NCBI RefSeq assembly: GCF_900156165.1
Contig: NZ_FTMY01000011.1
Location: forward strand, 62,001 to 126,000
Reading direction: 5' to 3'
Origin: Pseudacidovorax sp. RU35E
GTDB taxonomy: Bacteria > Pseudomonadota > Gammaproteobacteria > Burkholderiales > Burkholderiaceae_C
Length of the DNA: 64,000 bases
The translations under genes were made by a program, and so were the position numbers. A model generated the notes under the pieces. It was not told where the DNA came from and did not search any database. It saw only the letters and a list, made by a program, of their open reading frames with translations. This document shows positions 62,353-64,000 of the stretch, in pieces; the stretch's first letter is position 1, and the number at the start of each line of letters is the position of its first letter.

Positions 62353-63507
62353 ATGTCCGCCGTCTTCCAGCGCCCCTCGCTCCTGCGCCGCATCGCGCCC
62401 GTGTTCCAGGGCTTCGACATCCTGCTGGTGCTGGCGTTGCTGGTGCTGGCCTCCACCGGCATGGTGGCCATGTATTCGTCGGGCTACGACAGCGGCACCC
62501 GCTTCTCGGACCATGGGCGCAACATGCTGCTGGCGGCAGGCATCATGTTCGTGGTGGCCCAGGTGCCGCCGCAGCGGCTGATGAGTCTTGCGGTGCCCCT
62601 GTATGTGTTCGGCGTCACGCTCCTCGTGGCAGTGGCGCTGTTCGGCGTCACCAAGAAGGGCGCCACGCGCTGGCTCAATGTAGGCCTCGTGATCCAGCCC
62701 AGCGAGATCCTGAAGATCGCCATGCCCATGATGCTGGCCTGGTGGTTCCAGCGGCGCGAGGGGCAACTGCGGCCGCTGGATTTCGTCGTCTCCTTCGTGC
62801 TGCTCGCGGTGCCGGTCGGGCTGATCATGAAGCAGCCCGACCTGGGCACCTCGCTGCTGGTGCTGGCCGCCGGCCTGTCGGTGATCTTCTTCGCCGGATT
62901 GCCCTGGAAGCTGATCGTGCCGCCGGTGATCATCATCGCCATCGCGGTGACGCTGATCGTCTGGTATGAGCCGCAGCTATGCGCCGACGGCGTCGACTGG
63001 CGCGTCCTGCACGAGTACCAGCGCCAGCGGGTGTGCACGCTGCTCGATCCCTTCCGGGACCCGCTGGGCAAGGGCTTCCACATCATCCAGGGCATGATCG
63101 CCATCGGCTCCGGCGGGCTGGGCGGCAAGGGCTTCATGCAGGGAACGCAGACGCACCTGGAATTCATCCCCGAGCGCACCACCGACTTCATCTTCGCGGC
63201 CTATTCCGAGGAATTCGGCCTGGCCGGCAACCTGTTCCTGATCTGCGGCTTCACCTTCCTGATCTTCCGCGGCCTGGCCATCGCCTCGTCGGCGCCCACC
63301 CTGTTCTCGCGCTTGTTGGCAGGCGCCGTCACGATGATCTTCTTCACCTATGCCTTCGTGAACATGGGCATGGTCAGCGGCATCCTGCCGGTGGTGGGCG
63401 TGCCGCTGCCCTTCGTCAGCTATGGCGGCACGGCCATGGTCACGCTGGGGCTGGGGCTGGGCATCCTGATGTCGATCGCGCGCTCGCGGCGCCTGATGCA
63501 GACCTGA
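62353..63507 (+). CDS. rodA: Rod-shape peptidoglycan polymerase RodA
   Basis: 384-residue SEDS glycosyltransferase of the elongasome. About ten helices, with KKGATRWLNVGLVIQPSEILKIAMPMM, KQPDLGTSLLV, and LEFIPERTTDFIFAAYSEEFGL carrying the catalytic Asp, then LPFVSYGGTAM. The motif set is RodA (ERTTDF), not FtsW (AHTDF). It stands without its usual partner gene mrdA (PBP2), which is not in this window. Confidence 0.95.
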   Translation: MSAVFQRPSLLRRIAPVFQGFDILLVLALLVLASTGMVAMYSSGYDSGTRFSDHGRNMLLAAGIMFVVAQVPPQRLMSLAVPLYVFGVTLLVAVALFGVTKKGATRWLNVGLVIQPSEILKIAMPMMLAWWFQRREGQLRPLDFVVSFVLLAVPVGLIMKQPDLGTSLLVLAAGLSVIFFAGLPWKLIVPPVIIIAIAVTLIVWYEPQLCADGVDWRVLHEYQRQRVCTLLDPFRDPLGKGFHIIQGMIAIGSGGLGGKGFMQGTQTHLEFIPERTTDFIFAAYSEEFGLAGNLFLICGFTFLIFRGLAIASSAPTLFSRLLAGAVTMIFFTYAFVNMGMVSGILPVVGVPLPFVSYGGTAMVTLGLGLGILMSIARSRRLMQT

Positions 63508-63697
63508 TCACCCCGCGGTCGCGCAGCGCTGTCGTCTCCGGAGAGCGCCTGCAGCGTTGACGCGCCCGGACCCGCTTCGCCCCGCCGCCGCCCGTCGATG
63601 GCGGCCGCGCGCACTGCGTCGGCATTGCCCCTGATGCCCGGCCTGCCGATCCGCGAGGACGGGGGCAGCGCCCGGAGGCGCGAGCAATAATCTGCCG
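63508..63697. other. rodA-tldD intergenic region
   Basis: 190 nt with no terminator and no ORF I would support; only the AATAAT element before tldD stands out. Confidence 0.5.
63686..63691 (+). promoter_or_regulatory. -10-like element AATAAT upstream of tldD
   Basis: AATAAT then six nucleotides then the tldD ATG; no Shine-Dalgarno visible. Predicts leaderless transcription. Confidence 0.4.
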
Positions 63698-64000
63698 ATG
63701 ATCTCCCGCGAACCCACCCTCGAGCGCCTGGCCACGGCGCAGCAGCTTTTGCTCACGCCCTTCGGGCTCGACGAGACGCACCTGACGAAGGCGCTGGCCG
63801 AGATCCGCGCGCACAGGGTGGACGACGCGGACCTGTACTTCCAGTACACCCGCGCCGAAGGCTGGAGCCTGGAGGAAGGCATCGTCAAGACGGGCAGCTT
63901 CTCCATCGACCAGGGCGTGGGCGTGCGTGCGGTCAGCGGCGAAAAGACCGCCTTCGCCTATTCCGACGACATCTCCGAGGCCTCGCTGCTCGACGCGGCT
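63698..64000 (+). CDS. tldD: Metalloprotease TldD, N-terminal part (cut by window end)
   Basis: 101 codons of a gene normally about 480. ERLATAQQLLLTPFGLDE, VDDADLYFQYTRAEGWSLEEGIVKTGSFSIDQGVGVRAVSGEKTAFAYSDD are the canonical TldD N-terminal domain. With TldE (PmbA) it forms a heterodimeric peptidase. The catalytic HExxxH lies beyond the window. Confidence 0.92.
   Translation, partial: MISREPTLERLATAQQLLLTPFGLDETHLTKALAEIRAHRVDDADLYFQYTRAEGWSLEEGIVKTGSFSIDQGVGVRAVSGEKTAFAYSDDISEASLLDAA

Noticed and set aside
1-64000. CRISPR arrays, tRNA/rRNA genes, insertion sequences, prophage genes
   Set aside because: No phased repeats with spacers, cloverleaf or rRNA sequence, transposase or terminal repeats, or phage structural genes were seen; xerC is the chromosomal dimer-resolution recombinase, not an integrase.

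Overview
The window is a gene-dense, high-GC (about 70% by eye) chromosomal segment of a betaproteobacterium, most likely Burkholderiales, family Comamonadaceae (Acidovorax/Variovorax-like). The basis is the complete division and cell-wall cluster with a FtsZ beginning PIEMIEVEEFNQG, an HslV beginning MEQFHGTT, a one-cysteine DksA, and a short hairpin repeat between hslV and hslU that resembles Comamonadaceae intergenic repeats. The genus is inference. There are no insertion sequences, prophage genes, tRNAs, rRNAs or CRISPR arrays; almost everything looks like core chromosome. Many long open frames antisense to the genes are GC-codon artefacts and are left out.

Layout. 1-8676 (minus): a catabolic/uptake operon, made of an IclR regulator, a peptide-type ABC importer (binding protein, two permeases, two ATPases), an amidase and an N-carbamoyl-amino-acid-hydrolase-type enzyme (cut by the window edge). 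8754-12506 (plus): pyrC, a NYN/LOTUS RNA-binding protein, a DUF3025 protein and the heat-shock protease htpX, linked by stop-start overlaps, with a good sigma-32 promoter for htpX. 12688-16968 (minus): a ProQ/FinO RNA chaperone, a VUT-family membrane protein coupled to a COG2509 flavoprotein, and cysK. 17090-17408: RNase P RNA with terminator. 17473-19964 (minus): a pseudouridine-synthase-like protein without the catalytic Asp, coupled to a Nudix/metallo-beta-lactamase fusion. 20128-27438 (plus): an amidohydrolase, dapF-DUF484-DUF218-xerC, a DUF2306 membrane protein, rlmI, and a His-rich COG0523 GTPase. 27575-32045 (plus): dksA, an STAS-like orphan, hslV, hslU.

32378-51354 (plus) is the dcw cluster in the order mraZ rsmH ftsL ftsI murE murF mraY murD ftsW murG murC ddlB ftsQ ftsA ftsZ lpxC. 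Most junctions are 4-base overlaps (ATGA/GTGA) or gaps below 20 nt, so the cluster is translated as a coupled unit. Four 10-bp MraZ boxes lie upstream. It makes the lipid-linked peptidoglycan precursor and the divisome; lpxC adds the committed step of lipid A synthesis. A 58-residue membrane protein follows lpxC. 51573-54666 is an accessory block: maleylacetate reductase and a Bug/TctC binding protein (minus) with a divergent LysR regulator. 54756-61675 (minus) is a mixed operon: RNB exoribonuclease, TonB-type protein, aroE, mtgA, plsC-like acyltransferase, cdsA-like cytidylyltransferase, ruvC. The window closes with yqiA (minus), divergent rodA, and the 5' part of tldD.

The main cross-cutting observation is a -10-like hexamer (GATAAT, GACAAT and relatives) placed 6-10 nt before the start codon of nine genes without a visible Shine-Dalgarno. 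The same hexamer sits 7 nt before the known-type 5' end of the RNase P RNA, so these mRNAs are predicted to be leaderless or nearly so. Other points of interest are a 10-bp motif shared by the iclR and ABC-operon promoters, a 22-codon micro-ORF bridging murD and ftsW by ATGA overlaps at both ends, an 88-residue acidic insert in MurD, and a hairpin-rich 300-nt gap between ftsZ and lpxC.
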